Below are positions 33,721 through 44,876 of a DNA stretch of 64,000 nt, one piece after another. Under the pieces are notes generated by a model. That model had not been told where the DNA came from, did no database searches, and saw nothing but the letters and a program-made list of their open reading frames with translations. Source of the DNA: Rhodanobacteraceae bacterium (GTDB lineage: Bacteria > Pseudomonadota > Gammaproteobacteria > Xanthomonadales > SZUA-5); NCBI GenBank assembly GCA_016713135.1, contig JADJPR010000003.1, positions 186,001 through 250,000 on the forward strand, in the 5' to 3' direction. Numbering within the stretch: position 1 is the stretch's first letter; every line of letters begins with the position of its first letter. The translations under genes and the position numbers were made by a program.

Positions 33721-33752
33721 CGAAGGGGCCCGCGAGGGCCCCTTCGCTTTTT
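33721..33752 (+). terminator. Rho-independent terminator after the CTERM protein gene
   Basis: Perfect stem CGAAGGGGCC / GGCCCCTTCG with a CGCGA loop, then CTTTTTGG. It ends the three-gene secreted-protein region before glmS. Confidence 0.9.
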
Positions 33753-33927
33753 GGATAGCTCGAAGTTGAAATCGCACCGGGCCAGCCGGCCAGGGGGTGC
33801 CGATGCCATGCGATCGCCCGTTTCGGATATCCGTAGAGGAACCCTCGTCGCTAGACTCCGATCAAATGGAGCAGCACGCTGACCACGGCTTGCTCAGGCC
33901 CATCCTATTGATCCAGGAGAACTCCGC

Positions 33928-35760
<1,833 letters not shown>

Positions 35761-35766
35761 GCGTAG

Positions 35767-35795
35767 GGCGGGGTGCCGCGCCGCGGCGCCCCGCC
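35767..35795. terminator. Hairpin between convergent glmS and deacetylase-like gene
   Basis: GC-rich stem GGCGGGGTGCCGCG / CGCGGCGCCCCGCC followed by GCTTT. It probably terminates glmS and may serve the opposite strand. The T-run is weak. Confidence 0.5.
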
Positions 35796-35827
35796 GCTTT
35801 GGGTCTGCCTCGGCGCGGCCGGCCGCC

Positions 35828-36774
35828 TCAATCCCCCAGCAGCGCCCCAACATGCCCCACGCTGCCGTCGCGCAGCGCGGTGAGCGAATAGCCGCCTTCC
35901 AGCGTAGACACGATGCGTCCCTGCGCGTGGCGCTCGCCGAGCGCCACCAGTTCGTGGGTGATCCAGGCGTAGTCAGGCGTACCGAGGTTGAGGTCTGCCA
36001 GCGGATCCAACCGATGGGCGTCGAATCCAGCCGAGATCAGGAGCAGTTCGGGACGGAAGGCATCGATGGCCGGTAGCAGGCGCGCCCGCCACACGGCGCA
36101 AAAGGCCTCCGAACCCGAACCCGGCGGAAGCTCGCCGTTGACGATGTTGCCGACCCCGGTTTCATCCGCACGACCACTGCCCGGATACAGCGGCGACTGG
36201 TGGCTGGAAACGAACAGCACCGCCGGCTCGTGTTCGAAGATCGATTGCGTGCCGTTGCCATGATGGACATCGAAATCGACAATCGCCACCCGCGCCAGGC
36301 GGTGCGCCGTCAGCGCATGCCGCGCGCCCACCGCGATGTGGTTGTGCAGGCAGAATCCCGATGCCTGGTCCGCGCGGCTGTGGTGTCCGGGTGGCCGCAC
36401 GGCGCAAAAGGCGCGTCGGTGTGCGCCGGCGAGGACCCAGTCGACCGCAGTGCAAACGGCGCCGCTTGCACGCAGCGAAGCCTCCAACGATCCGGAAGAC
36501 ATCACCGTATCCGCATCGACCCGATGGATCCCCGACGCGGGCGACGCGCGTTCCAGTTCGTCGATCAGCCGCGCCGTGTGCGCTCCCAGCAGCTGAGCGC
36601 GCGTCGCGCGCGGCGCTTCGGCCCAGGACAGGCGCTCGCCGAAAGCACTGTGCAGCGCGTCGACCACCGCGCGGACCCGCTCCGCATGTTCTGGATGCCC
36701 GGTCCCGGGTCATGCGTCAGGCACGCCGGATGGGTGAGGGCAAGCACGCTCAGCCGCGTTTGTTGCGATCCCAT
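35828..36774 (-). CDS. Histone deacetylase family (acetoin utilisation-type) protein, one frameshift
   Basis: Zn-dependent arginase/deacetylase-fold hydrolase. The main frame has RPPGHHSRADQASGFCLHN, the metal site VDFDVHHGNGTQ and ISAGFDAHRLDPLADL. The first 26 residues (MGSQQTRLSVLALTHPACLT) are in another frame. Adding one base near 36696 gives the family motif GPGHPEHAERVRAV, so the intact protein is about 315 residues. The natural substrate of such bacterial enzymes is usually a small acetylated amine. It overlaps the upstream gene by 25 bp. Confidence 0.85.
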
Positions 36775-37304
36775 AGAACCTCGCCCGCGCCGCCCGCGCG
36801 TGCCAGCACGCGTGCGATGACGAACAGCAGATCGGACAAGCGATTCAGATAACGAACCACCTGCGGGCGCACCGGCTCTACCCGCGACAGCGCGACGACG
36901 TCGCGCTCGGCGCGGCGGGTGACCGTCCGCGCGACATGGCAGTGCGCCGCAGCCGGTCCGCCGCCCGGAAGAATGAAGTCCTTCAACGCCGGCAGCGGTT
37001 CGTTCAGCGCATCGAGATCACGTTCCAGCGCGCTGATGTCGCCGTCCTGCACCAATTCCATGCCGGGGATGCACAGTTCCCCGCCGAGATCGAACAACTG
37101 GTGCTGCGCGCGCGTCAGGCAGCTGACGACGTGCTCTGGCAGGCCTGCGTGCGCCAGCACCACGCCGATGCAGCTGTTGGCCTCATCCACCGTGCCGTAG
37201 GCGGCGACCCGCAGGCTGTCCTTGGCCACGCGACTGCCGTCGCCCAGACCGGTGCTGCCGTCATCGCCAGTGCGCGTGTAGATCTTGGACAGACGGTTGC
37301 CCAC
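36750..37304 (-). CDS. Cob(I)yrinic acid a,c-diamide adenosyltransferase, PduO type
   Basis: Adenosylates cob(I)alamin with ATP. The 184-residue protein starts with GTG (VGNRLSKIYTRTGDDGSTGL). It shows the ATP-binding RTGDDG, the central YGTVDEANS, and RTVTRRAERDVVAL plus YLNRLSDLLFVIAR, all diagnostic of the PduO/MMAB trimer family. It lies 7 bp after a DUF6580 membrane-protein gene, suggesting joint uptake and activation of cobalamin. Confidence 0.93.
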   Translation of the reverse strand: MGNRLSKIYTRTGDDGSTGLGDGSRVAKDSLRVAAYGTVDEANSCIGVVLAHAGLPEHVVSCLTRAQHQLFDLGGELCIPGMELVQDGDISALERDLDALNEPLPALKDFILPGGGPAAAHCHVARTVTRRAERDVVALSRVEPVRPQVVRYLNRLSDLLFVIARVLARAGGAGEVLWDRNKRG

Positions 37305-37311
37305 GGCCAGC

Positions 37312-37848
37312 TCAGGCAGTCGCCGGGGCGCCGCGCGCGCGTGACAGCAGCGCCATGCCGCCGAACAGCGCGAGCGAGTAAACCGCCATGCCGGCCAGGG
37401 TGTACGCAAAGAAGGGCAGGGCCAGGGTGTAGCACAGCACCAGGCCGGCAAGGTCCTGAGTGTAGTAATGGCCGGCGCCCATTGCCCAGACAGCAAAGTT
37501 GCTGACCACGAAAAACACCGTTGCCGCGAACAGACCGTAACCCACCACACGCCCGGTCGAGGGCGACGGCCCCATGCGCATTCCCAGCCACACATTGAAC
37601 GCGATCAGCGCGTAGATCACCGGCATCCCGCCATGCAGGCCGAGGAACAGGTCGGCCAGGGCCATCGCGGCGAGCGGCACCAGGAAGGCCAGGCGACGAT
37701 CGGCCAGGTATGAACCCGCGAACAGGCCCATCGCCTCCACCGGGGTGAAGTTCGGCGGATGCGGCAGCAGGCGCGACAGGGCGGCGAGCGCAATCAGCGT
37801 CACCACCAGCGTCGCACGCGGTTGCCACTGGGCGGAATGGTTCGACAT
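37312..37848 (-). CDS. DUF6580 family membrane protein, possible cobalamin transporter
   Basis: A 178-residue protein with about five or six predicted helices. It contains SRLLPHPPNFTPVEAMGLFA and MALADLFLGLHGGMPVIYAL, characteristic of DUF6580, a family resembling ECF-type S components. Being 7 bp upstream of the cobalamin adenosyltransferase suggests a role in corrinoid uptake. That role is inference. The start at 37848 (MSNHSAQ) is preferred over the codon six residues upstream. Confidence 0.75.
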   Translation of the reverse strand: MSNHSAQWQPRATLVVTLIALAALSRLLPHPPNFTPVEAMGLFAGSYLADRRLAFLVPLAAMALADLFLGLHGGMPVIYALIAFNVWLGMRMGPSPSTGRVVGYGLFAATVFFVVSNFAVWAMGAGHYYTQDLAGLVLCYTLALPFFAYTLAGMAVYSLALFGGMALLSRARGAPATA

Positions 37849-37931
37849 CGGGATTCTCCGCAGCAACTTGAGTCAGACTGCCAGCATAGCGCAAGCGCCC
37901 GCCACCTCTGTGTCTCACGCGCCTGCCGGAT

Positions 37932-38444
37932 TCAGGCGCGCTTCTTCAACGTGGCGTGCAGGTCCTGGGCCACATTGCAGTAGTGGCGCAGCGCGAAGCC
38001 CTTTTCCTGCTGCGGCTTGTCGCGCCAGTCCGGGCCCAGCCAGAAACCGTAGCTCAGATCGAAATCGCAGCGGATCGGGTAGTGCGCAACGCCCGCAGTC
38101 TCGCGCCAGGAGCGGATGAAGTAAAAGTACGACGCTTCGCACACGGGGGGCCACTGGTGCGTCGGGTCCTGCACCGCGCCATAGCTCTGCCAGTAGGGGG
38201 TCACAATCAGCGCAGTGGCGCCTGGCTTCATGACCCGCCAGAGTTCATCCATGAACCGCATGCGCTCTTCCCCAGTCAGATGTTCGAAGAAGTGCATGCA
38301 GCGCACCTCGTCCACACTGTCGTCGTCGAACGGCCAGGGGCATACGCGCAGATCGTGCACGATGTCAGCGCCGCATTCGGCGGAAATGTCCACGCCGAGG
38401 AACCCTTCGGCCTTGCGGCTGCCGCAACCCAGATCCAGTTTCAT
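37932..38444 (-). CDS. Class I SAM-dependent methyltransferase
   Basis: A 170-residue methyltransferase fold: motif I LDLGCGSRKAEGFLGVDIS, the DHDLRVCPWPF-like motif II region (IVHDLRVCPWPFDDDSVDEV) and MHFFEHLTGEERMRFMDEL, as in the methyltransf_11 group. The substrate cannot be told from sequence. The ATG at 38444 gives the normal start immediately before motif I. It is divergent from the ubiH-like gene. Confidence 0.85.
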   Translation of the reverse strand: MKLDLGCGSRKAEGFLGVDISAECGADIVHDLRVCPWPFDDDSVDEVRCMHFFEHLTGEERMRFMDELWRVMKPGATALIVTPYWQSYGAVQDPTHQWPPVCEASYFYFIRSWRETAGVAHYPIRCDFDLSYGFWLGPDWRDKPQQEKGFALRHYCNVAQDLHATLKKRA

Positions 38445-38540
38445 GCCTGCCTCCGTAAAACGCGTGAGTCTAAGCCAATCGGTTCCCGGCTCTTCCCCTG
38501 AGTCGTATGCTCGCGCCGGACTTACGACAAGCGATGCCCG

Positions 38541-39747
38541 ATGGAAACCGACATCCTGATCGCCGGCGGTGGCCTGGTGGGCCTCAGCCTCGCGCTGGCG
38601 TTGTCCGGTTCCGGGCTGCGGGTGACACTGGTGGATCGCCAGCCGCTGGGTGAGAGCGCCCGGGGCGCCGACGAGCGGCACCTCGCGCTGTCGGAAGTCA
38701 GTTGCCGCATCCTCGATGCGCTGGACGTGCTGCCCTTGCTGGGCGCTGACGCCGAGCCGATCCGCGCGATCCACGTCTCCAGTGCTGGCGAGTTCGGTGC
38801 GGTCCGCTGGGCCGCGAGAGACTCGGGCCGCGAGCGCTTCGGCATGATCGCGCCGGCGCGCCGCCTGTTGCTGGCACTGCAGCGTGCGGTGCAGGCGCGC
38901 CCTGATCTGGAGGTCATCGCGCCGGCCGCCGTCGTGCAGGCAGTGCCCGGCGCGGATCACATCGTCGCCATTCTGGAAGGCGCGGCTAACACACGCTGCA
39001 ATGCGCGCCTGCTGGTGATCGCCGATGGCGTCGAATCGCAGCCTGCGTGCCGATACGGGCATCGGCACCATCCGCCATGACTACCAGCGCACCGCGATCT
39101 GCTGCGCGCTGCGCCCGGAGCGCGATCACGGCGGTACCGCCTATGAGCGCTTCACCCGCAGCGGGCCGGTCGCATTGTTGCCACAATCCGGCGGGCGCTG
39201 TGGGGCGGTCCACGTCGTCCAGACGGACGCGGCGGTGCGCCTGCTCGCGCTGTCGGAGCGCGAGTATCTGGGCGAACTCCAGGCGGCTTTCGGCTACCGC
39301 CTCGGGCGCCTGCGCCAGGCTGGCGAGCGGGTGGCCTATCCGTTGCGACGGGTGATCGCCGAGCGCCTGACCGCGCCGCGCCAGGTGCTGGTCGGCAACG
39401 CCGCCCAGGCGGTGCACCCGGTCGGCGCGCAGGGCTTCAACCTGGGCGTACGCGATGCCGCAACCCTGGCCGAACGCCTGTTGCAGGCGCACCGCGCAGG
39501 CGCCGACCCAGGTTCGCCCAGCCTGCTCGAAGGCTACGCGCAGGCGCGCGCTGGCGACCGCGCCGCGACCACCGGCCTCAGCCATGCGCTCGCGCTGGCG
39601 ACCGTGCCGGATCTCGCGCCAGCGCGCTGGCTGCGCAGTCTGTCGTTGCTCGCGGCAGATCGCATCGCGCCGCTGCGCGAACACCTGCAACTTGGCGGCA
39701 TGGGCTTCCGTGGCGCCACCCCGCAACTCGCAAGGACTCGAATGTGA
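38541..39747 (+). CDS. ubiH: UbiH-like FAD monooxygenase, one frameshift
   Basis: Flavoprotein hydroxylase expected in ubiquinone ring hydroxylation. The first frame has the FAD Rossmann motif DILIAGGGLVGLSLALALSG and ends in a shifted tail near 39080. The second frame has VLVGNAAQAVHPVGAQGFNL, the GD-type FAD motif. Deleting one base near 39036 joins VES to LRADTGIGTIRHDYQ, giving about 400 residues. UbiH is chosen because a second hydroxylase follows directly, as in ubiH-ubiI/visC pairs. The break is probably a consensus error. Confidence 0.8.
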
Positions 39748-40934
39748 AATCGCAACTGGACGCGGTGATCATCGGCGCCGGTATGGTCGGCGCGGCGACG
39801 GCGCTTGGTCTCGCACGCGCTGGCCTGAAGGTGGCCTTGATCGAGCAGAATCCGGTGGCGCCGCCGCAGCCACAGGATCCAGTGGACCTGCGCGTGGTCG
39901 CGATCGCGCCGCATGCACAGCGGCTGTTGGCTGACCTGGGAGTGTGGTCGGAGATCGCAGTCGTGCGCGCATCGCCGTATGCGCGGATGCAGGTCTTCGA
40001 TGCGATCGGCGGCAGCCGCATCGGGTTCGATGCCGCCGACTATGGCTGGCCCTGCCTGGGGCACATCGTCGAGAACCGCCTGGTCGCCGGCGTGCTCTGG
40101 CGCGCGGTCGAGCGCGAGCCGGGCGTGCGCCTGCTGTTGGGCGACTCGCTGCGCGGTTTCGACATCGACCACGCCGGCGTGCGCCTGCGGCTGGAAAGCG
40201 GCGGCACGCTGCAGGCGAAACTGCTGGTCGGTGCCGATGGTGTGCAGTCGCGGGTGCGCGAGCAACTGCTGATCGGCGTCGATGGCGCTCCCTACCACCA
40301 GAGCGGATTGGTCGCGCACATCGAACTGGAGCGGCCGCAGCCTGAACTTGCCTGGCAACGATTCCTGCCCTCCGGGCCGCTGGCCTTCCTGCCGCTGGCC
40401 GACGGCCGCGCGTCGATCGTCTGGACGCTCCCCTCCGAGCGCGCCAGCGCCCTGGCCGCGGCGCCGGAGGCCGAGTTCGAGGCGCAGTTGCGGCGCGCCA
40501 GTGACGGCGCGTTCGGGCGCCTGCGGCTGAGCTCCGAGCGCGGCGCGTTCCCATTGCGGCTGCAGATCGCGCAACGCTTCGCGCAGCAGCGAGCGGTGCT
40601 GGTCGGCGATGCGGCGCATGTGGTGCACCCGCTGGCGGGGCAGGGCGTCAACCTGGGTTTCGCCGATGTCGAATCGCTGCTGGCAGGCGTGGCGCGCGCG
40701 CGCGCCGCGCAACGCCCGCCGCTGGGCGATTCCGACCTGCAGCGCTGGGCGCGCGAGCGGCGCAGCGATGCCACCCTGGCGGCGCGTGCCTTCGACGGCC
40801 TGAACAAGCTCTACGCAGTGACCGACGGTCCGCTGGTGGCTGCACGCGCCGTTGGTCTGGGCCTGATCGACCGCTTCACGCCGCTCAAGCGCAAGCTGGC
40901 CGAGCACGCGGCCGGAATCGCCGCCGGACGCTGA
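39744..40934 (+). CDS. UbiI/UbiF/VisC family FAD-dependent hydroxylase
   Basis: A 396-residue flavoprotein starting with GTG, overlapping the ubiH-like stop by 4 bp. FAD motifs are VIIGAGMVGAATALGLARAG and VLVGDAAHVVHPLAGQGVNL, with the middle DG motif LLVGADGVQSRVRE. It probably hydroxylates a ring position of the ubiquinone precursor. Which position (C1, C5 or C6) cannot be assigned by sequence alone. The frame is intact. Confidence 0.9.
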   Translation: MKSQLDAVIIGAGMVGAATALGLARAGLKVALIEQNPVAPPQPQDPVDLRVVAIAPHAQRLLADLGVWSEIAVVRASPYARMQVFDAIGGSRIGFDAADYGWPCLGHIVENRLVAGVLWRAVEREPGVRLLLGDSLRGFDIDHAGVRLRLESGGTLQAKLLVGADGVQSRVREQLLIGVDGAPYHQSGLVAHIELERPQPELAWQRFLPSGPLAFLPLADGRASIVWTLPSERASALAAAPEAEFEAQLRRASDGAFGRLRLSSERGAFPLRLQIAQRFAQQRAVLVGDAAHVVHPLAGQGVNLGFADVESLLAGVARARAAQRPPLGDSDLQRWARERRSDATLAARAFDGLNKLYAVTDGPLVAARAVGLGLIDRFTPLKRKLAEHAAGIAAGR

Positions 40935-41017
40935 TTCCGTCCAAGGTCGTGACACCACGCTCGCCTGCGCGGTGGCATGCTTCGCACCCCGAGAATCCGA
41001 CACCGAGCGCTCATTCC

Positions 41018-41503
41018 ATGTCCAGACTTGCCGACTTCCGCCTGCCCGGGATCGATGGGTGGGAGCTGCCGCTCGATCGCTTCGACGGCGAGGTGGCGCT
41101 GCTGGTCAACGTGGCCAGCCGCTGCGGGCTCACGCCGCAGTACGCCGCGCTGGAGGCGCTGCATCGCCGTTTCGCCGACCGCGGATTCCTGGTGCTCGGC
41201 ATTCCGTGCAACCAGTTCGCAGGACAGGAACCCGGCACCGAGGCCGAGATCCAGCAGTTCTGTACCCTGAAGTACGACGTGACGTTCCCGATGTCGGGCA
41301 AGATCGAGGTCAACGGCGCCGGGCGCCACCCGCTCTACGAGTGGCTCGCGGGGCCCGACGCCGCGCACCCTGGCAACATCTCGTGGAATTTCGAGAAATT
41401 CCTCATCGGCCGCGACGGCCAGGTGCTGGCGCGCTTCGCCCCCACCGTCAAGCCGGATGCGCCCGAGGTCATTGCGGCGATCGAGCAGGCCTTGGGCGGG
41501 TAG
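41018..41503 (+). CDS. Glutathione peroxidase (thioredoxin-fold, Cys type)
   Basis: A 161-residue peroxidase of the GPx/BtuE family. The catalytic tetrad is visible: Cys in NVASRCGLTPQY, Gln in NQFAGQEPGT, Trp and Asn in SWNFEKFLIG. The active site uses cysteine, not selenocysteine. It probably reduces organic hydroperoxides using thioredoxin or glutathione. The ATG at 41018 gives the family-typical length. Confidence 0.94.
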   Translation: MSRLADFRLPGIDGWELPLDRFDGEVALLVNVASRCGLTPQYAALEALHRRFADRGFLVLGIPCNQFAGQEPGTEAEIQQFCTLKYDVTFPMSGKIEVNGAGRHPLYEWLAGPDAAHPGNISWNFEKFLIGRDGQVLARFAPTVKPDAPEVIAAIEQALGG

Positions 41504-41655
41504 GGGCTGGAGAAGCGGGGCAGGGGCTGGCAGGAGGGGGGCGGGGTCAGGGGTCCTGCTTCCGGCGATTTTGTGCCCCGAACCCCAGGGCTTGCCGCAG
41601 GGCCGCAGGCACCGCCGGTTGCGTCCCCTGCCCCCTGCCCCTTGCCCCGCTTTTC
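41504..41655. repeat. Tandem-repeat-stem hairpin (GGGGCAGG type)
   Basis: The left arm (41504-41558) has GGGGCTGG / GGGGCAGG units. The right arm (41621-41655) has CCCCTGCCCC units ending CCCCGCTTTT. It lies between convergent gpx and nth. A related element with the same GAAGCGGGGCAGGGG core is at 44030-44118. Confidence 0.75.
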
Positions 41656-41660
41656 AATCT

Positions 41661-42299
41661 TCAGGTCGCCGACTCTTTCCCCCGGTACTCGCACAAATCC
41701 CTGATCGGGCATTCGCCGCAGCGTGGCTTGCGCGCCTGGCACACGTAGCGCCCATGCAGGATGAGCCAGTGATGGCAGTCCAGTTTGAACTCGGGCGGCA
41801 CCACGCGCAGCAGGCGGTCCTCGACCTCACGTACATCCTTGCCGGGGGCGATGCCGGTGCGATTGCTGACGCGGAAGATATGGGTGTCGACCGCGATCGT
41901 CGGCTGGCCGAAGGCCATGTTGAGCACGACGTTGGCGGTCTTGCGGCCGACGCCCGGCAGGGCCTCCAGCGCCGCGCGGTCCTGTGGTACTTCGCCACCG
42001 TGCTTTTGCAGCAGCAGGCGGCAGAGCTCGATGACGTGCTTTGCCTTGCTGCGAAAGAGGCCGATGGTGCGGATGTAGTCGCACAGGCCCTCCTCACCGA
42101 GCGCGAGGATCTCCGCCGGCGTGCCGGCGCGCGGGAACAGCCGCCGCGTGGCCTTGTTGACGCCGACATCGGTGGCCTGCGCCGAGAGCACCACCGCGAC
42201 GAGCAACTGGAAAGGGGTCGCGTACTCGAGCTCGGTTTTCGGGTGCGGATTCAGCTCGCGCAGGCGGCGGAAGATTTCGCTGCGGATCGCCTTGTCATG
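41661..42299 (-). CDS. nth: Endonuclease III, 5' end lost in low-complexity sequence
   Basis: Base-excision DNA glycosylase/AP lyase. Visible from HDKAIRSEIFRRLRELNPHP to the stop are the HhH motif LPGVGRKTANVVL with its catalytic Lys, the catalytic Asp in AVDTHIFRVSNR and the [4Fe-4S] cysteines C-x6-C-x2-C-x5-C near the C-terminus (RKPRCGECPIRDLC). The gene starts abnormally: no start codon is in frame before the C/G tract at 42300. Only a few N-terminal residues seem missing. The break is probably an assembly defect. Confidence 0.92.
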   Translation of the reverse strand, partial: HDKAIRSEIFRRLRELNPHPKTELEYATPFQLLVAVVLSAQATDVGVNKATRRLFPRAGTPAEILALGEEGLCDYIRTIGLFRSKAKHVIELCRLLLQKHGGEVPQDRAALEALPGVGRKTANVVLNMAFGQPTIAVDTHIFRVSNRTGIAPGKDVREVEDRLLRVVPPEFKLDCHHWLILHGRYVCQARKPRCGECPIRDLCEYRGKESAT

Positions 42300-42600
<301 letters not shown>

Positions 42601-42617
42601 AATTACGGAACACCACA

Positions 42618-43991
42618 CTAGCCGTAGCTGTCGAACACGCTGCTGCCCTCGCGCGCCATCGAGTCGAAGCGCGTGTACTGGCCGCGGAACCAGAGGTCGA
42701 TCGACCCGGTCGGTCCGTTGCGGTGCTTGGCGACGATGACCTCGGCGGTGCCCTTCTTCGGAGAGTCCGGGTTGTAGTAATCGTCGCGGTAGATGAAGCA
42801 GATGATGTCGGCGTCCTGCTCGATGGCGCCCGATTCGCGCAGGTCCGCCATCATCGGGCGCTTGTCCTGGCGCTGCTCCAGCGAGCGGTTGAGCTGCGAC
42901 AGCGCGATCACCGGGACGTTCATCTCCTTGGCGATCGCCTTCAGGTTGCGCGAGATCTCGGAGATCTCGTTGGTGCGGTTTTCCTTGGTCCCCGGCACCT
43001 GCATCAGCTGCAGGTAGTCGACCACGATCAGCGCCAGGCCGTGCTCGCGCTTGAGCCGTCGGGTGCGCGCGCGCAACTCGGATGGGGACAGACCGCCGGT
43101 GTCGTCGATGAACAGTTTGGCGCTGGTCAGCAGGGTGATCGCGCTGGTCACGCGCGGCCAGTCCTCGTCAGCGAGGTCGCCATTGCGAAGACGCTTCTGG
43201 TCCACCCGGCCGAGCGAGGAGATCATGCGCATGGCGAGCTGCGCCACCGGCATTTCCAGGCTGAAGATCGCCACCGGCTGGCCGCTCTGGATCGCCGCGT
43301 GCTCGGCGATGTTCATCGCGAACGAGGTCTTGCCCATCGCCGGGCGTGCCGCGACGATCACCAGGTCGCCGCCATTCAATCCATTCGTCAGCGCGTTGAG
43401 GTCGGCGAAGCCGGTGTCCAGGCCGTTCAGCGTGCCCTTGTTCGAGTAGCGGAACTCGATGGCGCGGTAGGCTTCCTTGAGCGCCTCGGCGATCGGCGTG
43501 AAGCTGCCCTTGCCGCGCTTGCCGCGCTCGCCGATGTCGAACACCAGCTTCTCGGCGCCCTGCAGCAATTCCTCGCTGCTGCGCCCCTCCGGCTGCAGGA
43601 TGTCGTCGACAATCTGGGTGCCGGCCTCCATCAGCGAGCGCAGGATCGACTTCTCGCGCACGATCTCGGCATAGGCGACGATGTTCGCCGCGCCCGGCGT
43701 GTTGTTCGCGATCTCGATGACGTAGCCGATGCCACCCGCAGCCTCGGACTGCTCCTTGCGCTCCAGCCACTCGCCCAGCGTGACCGCATCGCAGGGCTGG
43801 CCTTTCTCCTTCAGCGCCGAGATCGCCTCGAAGATGATCCGATGGTCGTGGCGGTAGAAGTCCGACGCCGAGACCTTGTCGGAGATCTTGAAGTAGGCCT
43901 CGTCGGACAGCATCAGCGCGCCCAGCACAGCCTGCTCGGCGTCCAGCGAGTAGGGCGGGGTGCGGGCGTTGGCGTAGCGGGGATCGGTCAT
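42618..43991 (-). CDS. dnaB: Replicative DNA helicase DnaB
   Basis: Hexameric 5'-3' helicase at the replication fork. The 457-residue protein has the N-terminal DnaG-binding domain (PPYSLDAEQAVLGALMLSDE), Walker A ARPAMGKTSFAMNIA, Walker B LALIVVDYLQLM and the C-terminal RDDYYNPDSPKKGTAEVIVA. The ATG at 43991 gives the typical length. It follows rpsF-rpsR-rplI in the usual order. The 3' end lies 17 bp from the low-complexity tract but is complete. Confidence 0.97.
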   Translation of the reverse strand: MTDPRYANARTPPYSLDAEQAVLGALMLSDEAYFKISDKVSASDFYRHDHRIIFEAISALKEKGQPCDAVTLGEWLERKEQSEAAGGIGYVIEIANNTPGAANIVAYAEIVREKSILRSLMEAGTQIVDDILQPEGRSSEELLQGAEKLVFDIGERGKRGKGSFTPIAEALKEAYRAIEFRYSNKGTLNGLDTGFADLNALTNGLNGGDLVIVAARPAMGKTSFAMNIAEHAAIQSGQPVAIFSLEMPVAQLAMRMISSLGRVDQKRLRNGDLADEDWPRVTSAITLLTSAKLFIDDTGGLSPSELRARTRRLKREHGLALIVVDYLQLMQVPGTKENRTNEISEISRNLKAIAKEMNVPVIALSQLNRSLEQRQDKRPMMADLRESGAIEQDADIICFIYRDDYYNPDSPKKGTAEVIVAKHRNGPTGSIDLWFRGQYTRFDSMAREGSSVFDSYG

Positions 43992-44029
43992 GGGGCGGAT
44001 GCTAGCGTGGCGCGGGGCGCGAGAGACGG

Positions 44030-44118
44030 CGGGAGAAGCGTGGGCAGGTGAAGCGGGGCAGGGGGCGGGACGAAATGGGGGCGGCGCCCCCTCACCTTCC
44101 CGCTTCTCAACTCCCCTC
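44030..44118. repeat. Tandem-repeat-stem hairpin between rplI and dnaB
   Basis: The left arm (44030-44069) has GGGAGAAGCG / AGGTGAAGCGGGGCAGG units. The right arm (44086-44118) has the complementary CCCTCACCTTCCCGCTTCTC. It is the same GC-rich repeat type as at 41504-41655. Confidence 0.65.
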
Positions 44119-44121
44119 AAA

Positions 44122-44158
44122 CGAGAAAGCCCGCGACGCCTCTCGGCATCGCGGGCTT
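44122..44158 (-). terminator. Terminator after rplI
   Basis: On the minus strand, AAGCCCGCGATGCC / GGCGTCGCGGGCTT form a stem with a GAGA loop followed by TCTCGTTT. It lies 20 bp beyond the rplI stop, closing the rpsF-rpsR-rplI operon before dnaB. Confidence 0.8.
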
Positions 44159-44178
44159 CCGGTGCACTACGAAGAAGC

Positions 44179-44628
44179 TCAGGCTTCCGGCGCGACCACG
44201 ACCTTGACCGTGGTGTGGACGTCGGCGTGCAGGTGCACTTCGACTTCGCTCTCGCCGACGCGACGGATCGGGCCTTCGCCCATGATCACTTCCGACTTCT
44301 CGAGCGGCAGGCCGGCGGCGGTGAAGGCCTCGGCGATGTCGCGCGGGCCGACCGAGCCGTACAGCTTGCCTTCGGTCGAGGCGTTGGCCTTGATCGTGAC
44401 CGAGGCGCCTTCGAGGCGCGCCTTGCGCGCTTCGGCAGCGGCCAGGGTCTCGTTGGCGCGCGCTTCGAACTCGGCGCGACGCTTGTCGAAGTCGGCGACA
44501 TTGGCGGCGGTGGCCGGCACGGCCTTGCCGTAGGGGATCAGGAAGTTGCGGCTGTAGCCCGGCTTGACCTTGACGCGGTCGCCGAGGTTGCCGAGGTTCT
44601 TCACCTTCTGAAGCAGGATCACATCCAT
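44179..44628 (-). CDS. rplI: 50S ribosomal protein L9
   Basis: A 149-residue two-domain ribosomal protein. The N-terminal signature MDVILLQKVKNLGNLGDRVK is followed by GYSRNFLIPYGKA, a connecting helix and a C-terminal domain with KLYGSVGPRDIAEA. Length and frame are normal. It is the third gene of the rpsF-rpsR-rplI operon. Confidence 0.98.
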   Translation of the reverse strand: MDVILLQKVKNLGNLGDRVKVKPGYSRNFLIPYGKAVPATAANVADFDKRRAEFEARANETLAAAEARKARLEGASVTIKANASTEGKLYGSVGPRDIAEAFTAAGLPLEKSEVIMGEGPIRRVGESEVEVHLHADVHTTVKVVVAPEA

Positions 44629-44639
44629 GGATCGGCTCC

Positions 44640-44864
44640 TCAGTGGCTGTCGGTGTACGGGATCAGCGCCAGGAAGCGGGCGCGCTTGATCGCGGTCGAG
44701 AGCTGGCGCTGGAAGCGCGCGCGCGTGCCGGTGATGCGGCTCGGCACGATCTTGCCGGTCTCGGTGACGTACTGACGCAGCGTGTTCAGATCCTTGTAGT
44801 CGATCTGGGTCACGCCATCAGCGGTGAACTTGCAGAACTTCTTGCGGCGGAAGAAACGGGACAT
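44640..44864 (-). CDS. rpsR: 30S ribosomal protein S18
   Basis: A 74-residue protein with the conserved core FTADGVTQIDYKDLNTLRQY and SRITGTRARFQRQLSTAIKR. It binds 16S rRNA as a partner of S6, encoded 12 bp upstream. The start MSRFFRRKKFCKF is typical. Confidence 0.98.
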   Translation of the reverse strand: MSRFFRRKKFCKFTADGVTQIDYKDLNTLRQYVTETGKIVPSRITGTRARFQRQLSTAIKRARFLALIPYTDSH

Positions 44865-44876
44865 GGTCTATCTCCT

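Noticed and set aside
33753..33927. glmS riboswitch upstream of glmS
   Set aside because: No glmS ribozyme core was recognised, and that riboswitch is mainly a Firmicutes feature.
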